Of a stretch of 6,427 bases of DNA, positions 6,303-6,427 are shown piece by piece (the first letter of the stretch is position 1; each line of letters begins with the position of its first letter). The position numbers and the translations under genes are program-made. A model generated the notes under the pieces. The model was not told where the DNA came from. It searched no databases and saw only the letters and a program-made list of their open reading frames with translations. Source of the stretch: an uncultured Chloroflexota bacterium (GTDB taxonomy: Bacteria > Chloroflexota > Anaerolineae > Aggregatilineales > Phototrophicaceae); contig CAIVEA010000450.1 in NCBI GenBank assembly GCA_903904765.1, positions 1-6,427 of the forward strand, written 5' to 3'.

Positions 6303-6427
6303 GATTGGACATGGGGAGGGGCGTGCAGCAGTAAAATTCCCCTGCCCAACCATTTTCCCCTCATGGCGACAGGTGTATGACCAACAGATGCGTCTTGCTT
6401 CCCCTCTCCAAAGCGATACTCCGCATG
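6303..6427. other. Intergenic tail with no supported gene
   Basis: This stretch is rich in runs of G and C (GGGGAGGGG at 6313-6321, CCCC near 6338-6341 and 6357-6360) and contains TAAAAT at 6332-6337, which resembles a -10 box. No -35 sits at the right distance: TTGGAC at 6305-6310 is 21 bp away. A short frame from ATG 6377 is open to the right edge but has no useful ribosome binding site. I see nothing firm here. Confidence 0.4.

Noticed and set aside
6305..6337. Promoter candidate TTGGAC with TAAAAT
   Set aside because: The spacer is 21 bp, outside the usual 16-18 bp range, and no supported gene follows inside the window.
6377..6427. Possible start of another gene at ATG 6377, open to the right edge for 17 codons
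   Set aside because: The AGGTG before it is too close to act as a ribosome binding site and the fragment is too short to judge.

Overview
The window looks like chromosomal DNA of a free-living bacterium, most likely a Chloroflexota (Anaerolineae-type) member. This rests on three features: a stand-alone CBM48 'isoamylase early set' miniprotein, a DUF3417-type alpha-glucan phosphorylase, and a lipoprotein whose mature part begins with a Thr/Pro-rich linker followed by TPRs and a lytic transglycosylase domain. The taxonomic call is inference from gene style; there is no rRNA or marker gene to prove it.

Layout: (1) positions 1-289, minus strand, carry the start and nearly all of a small glucan-binding CBM48 protein that runs off the left edge. 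(2) Positions 290-505 are an AT-richer divergent intergenic region with a good extended -10 promoter for the minus-strand gene, a CAGTTT/AAACTG inverted repeat beside it and a weaker promoter candidate for the plus-strand gene. (3) Positions 506-3088 encode a complete alpha-glucan (glycogen/maltodextrin) phosphorylase, with the pyridoxal-phosphate lysine, the phosphate-binding Arg/Lys pair and the catalytic-site histidine all visible. (4) Positions 3089-3282 hold a large imperfect inverted repeat of a dispersed-repeat type, then a small terminator-like hairpin. (5) Positions 3283-3759 encode a 158-residue protein I do not recognise. (6) Positions 3760-3842 contain a near-consensus sigma-70-type promoter. 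(7) Positions 3843-6281 encode an 812-residue lipoprotein with a TPR solenoid and a C-terminal SLT (GH23-type) domain. (8) Positions 6282-6427 hold a hairpin over the preceding stop codon and otherwise no gene I can support.

Functionally, the left half is a glycogen-use module. The phosphorylase releases glucose-1-phosphate from stored alpha-glucan, and the divergently transcribed CBM48 protein retains the aromatic glucan-binding residues, so it could help bring proteins to the glucan. The right half is a separate unit for cell-wall remodelling, with its own strong promoter. The uncharacterised 158-residue gene sits between them and may be read through from the phosphorylase gene. I found no CRISPR array, transposase, tRNA, rRNA or phage gene. 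The content is mostly ordinary core-type genes; the more interesting signals are in the intergenic regions and in the small proteins.
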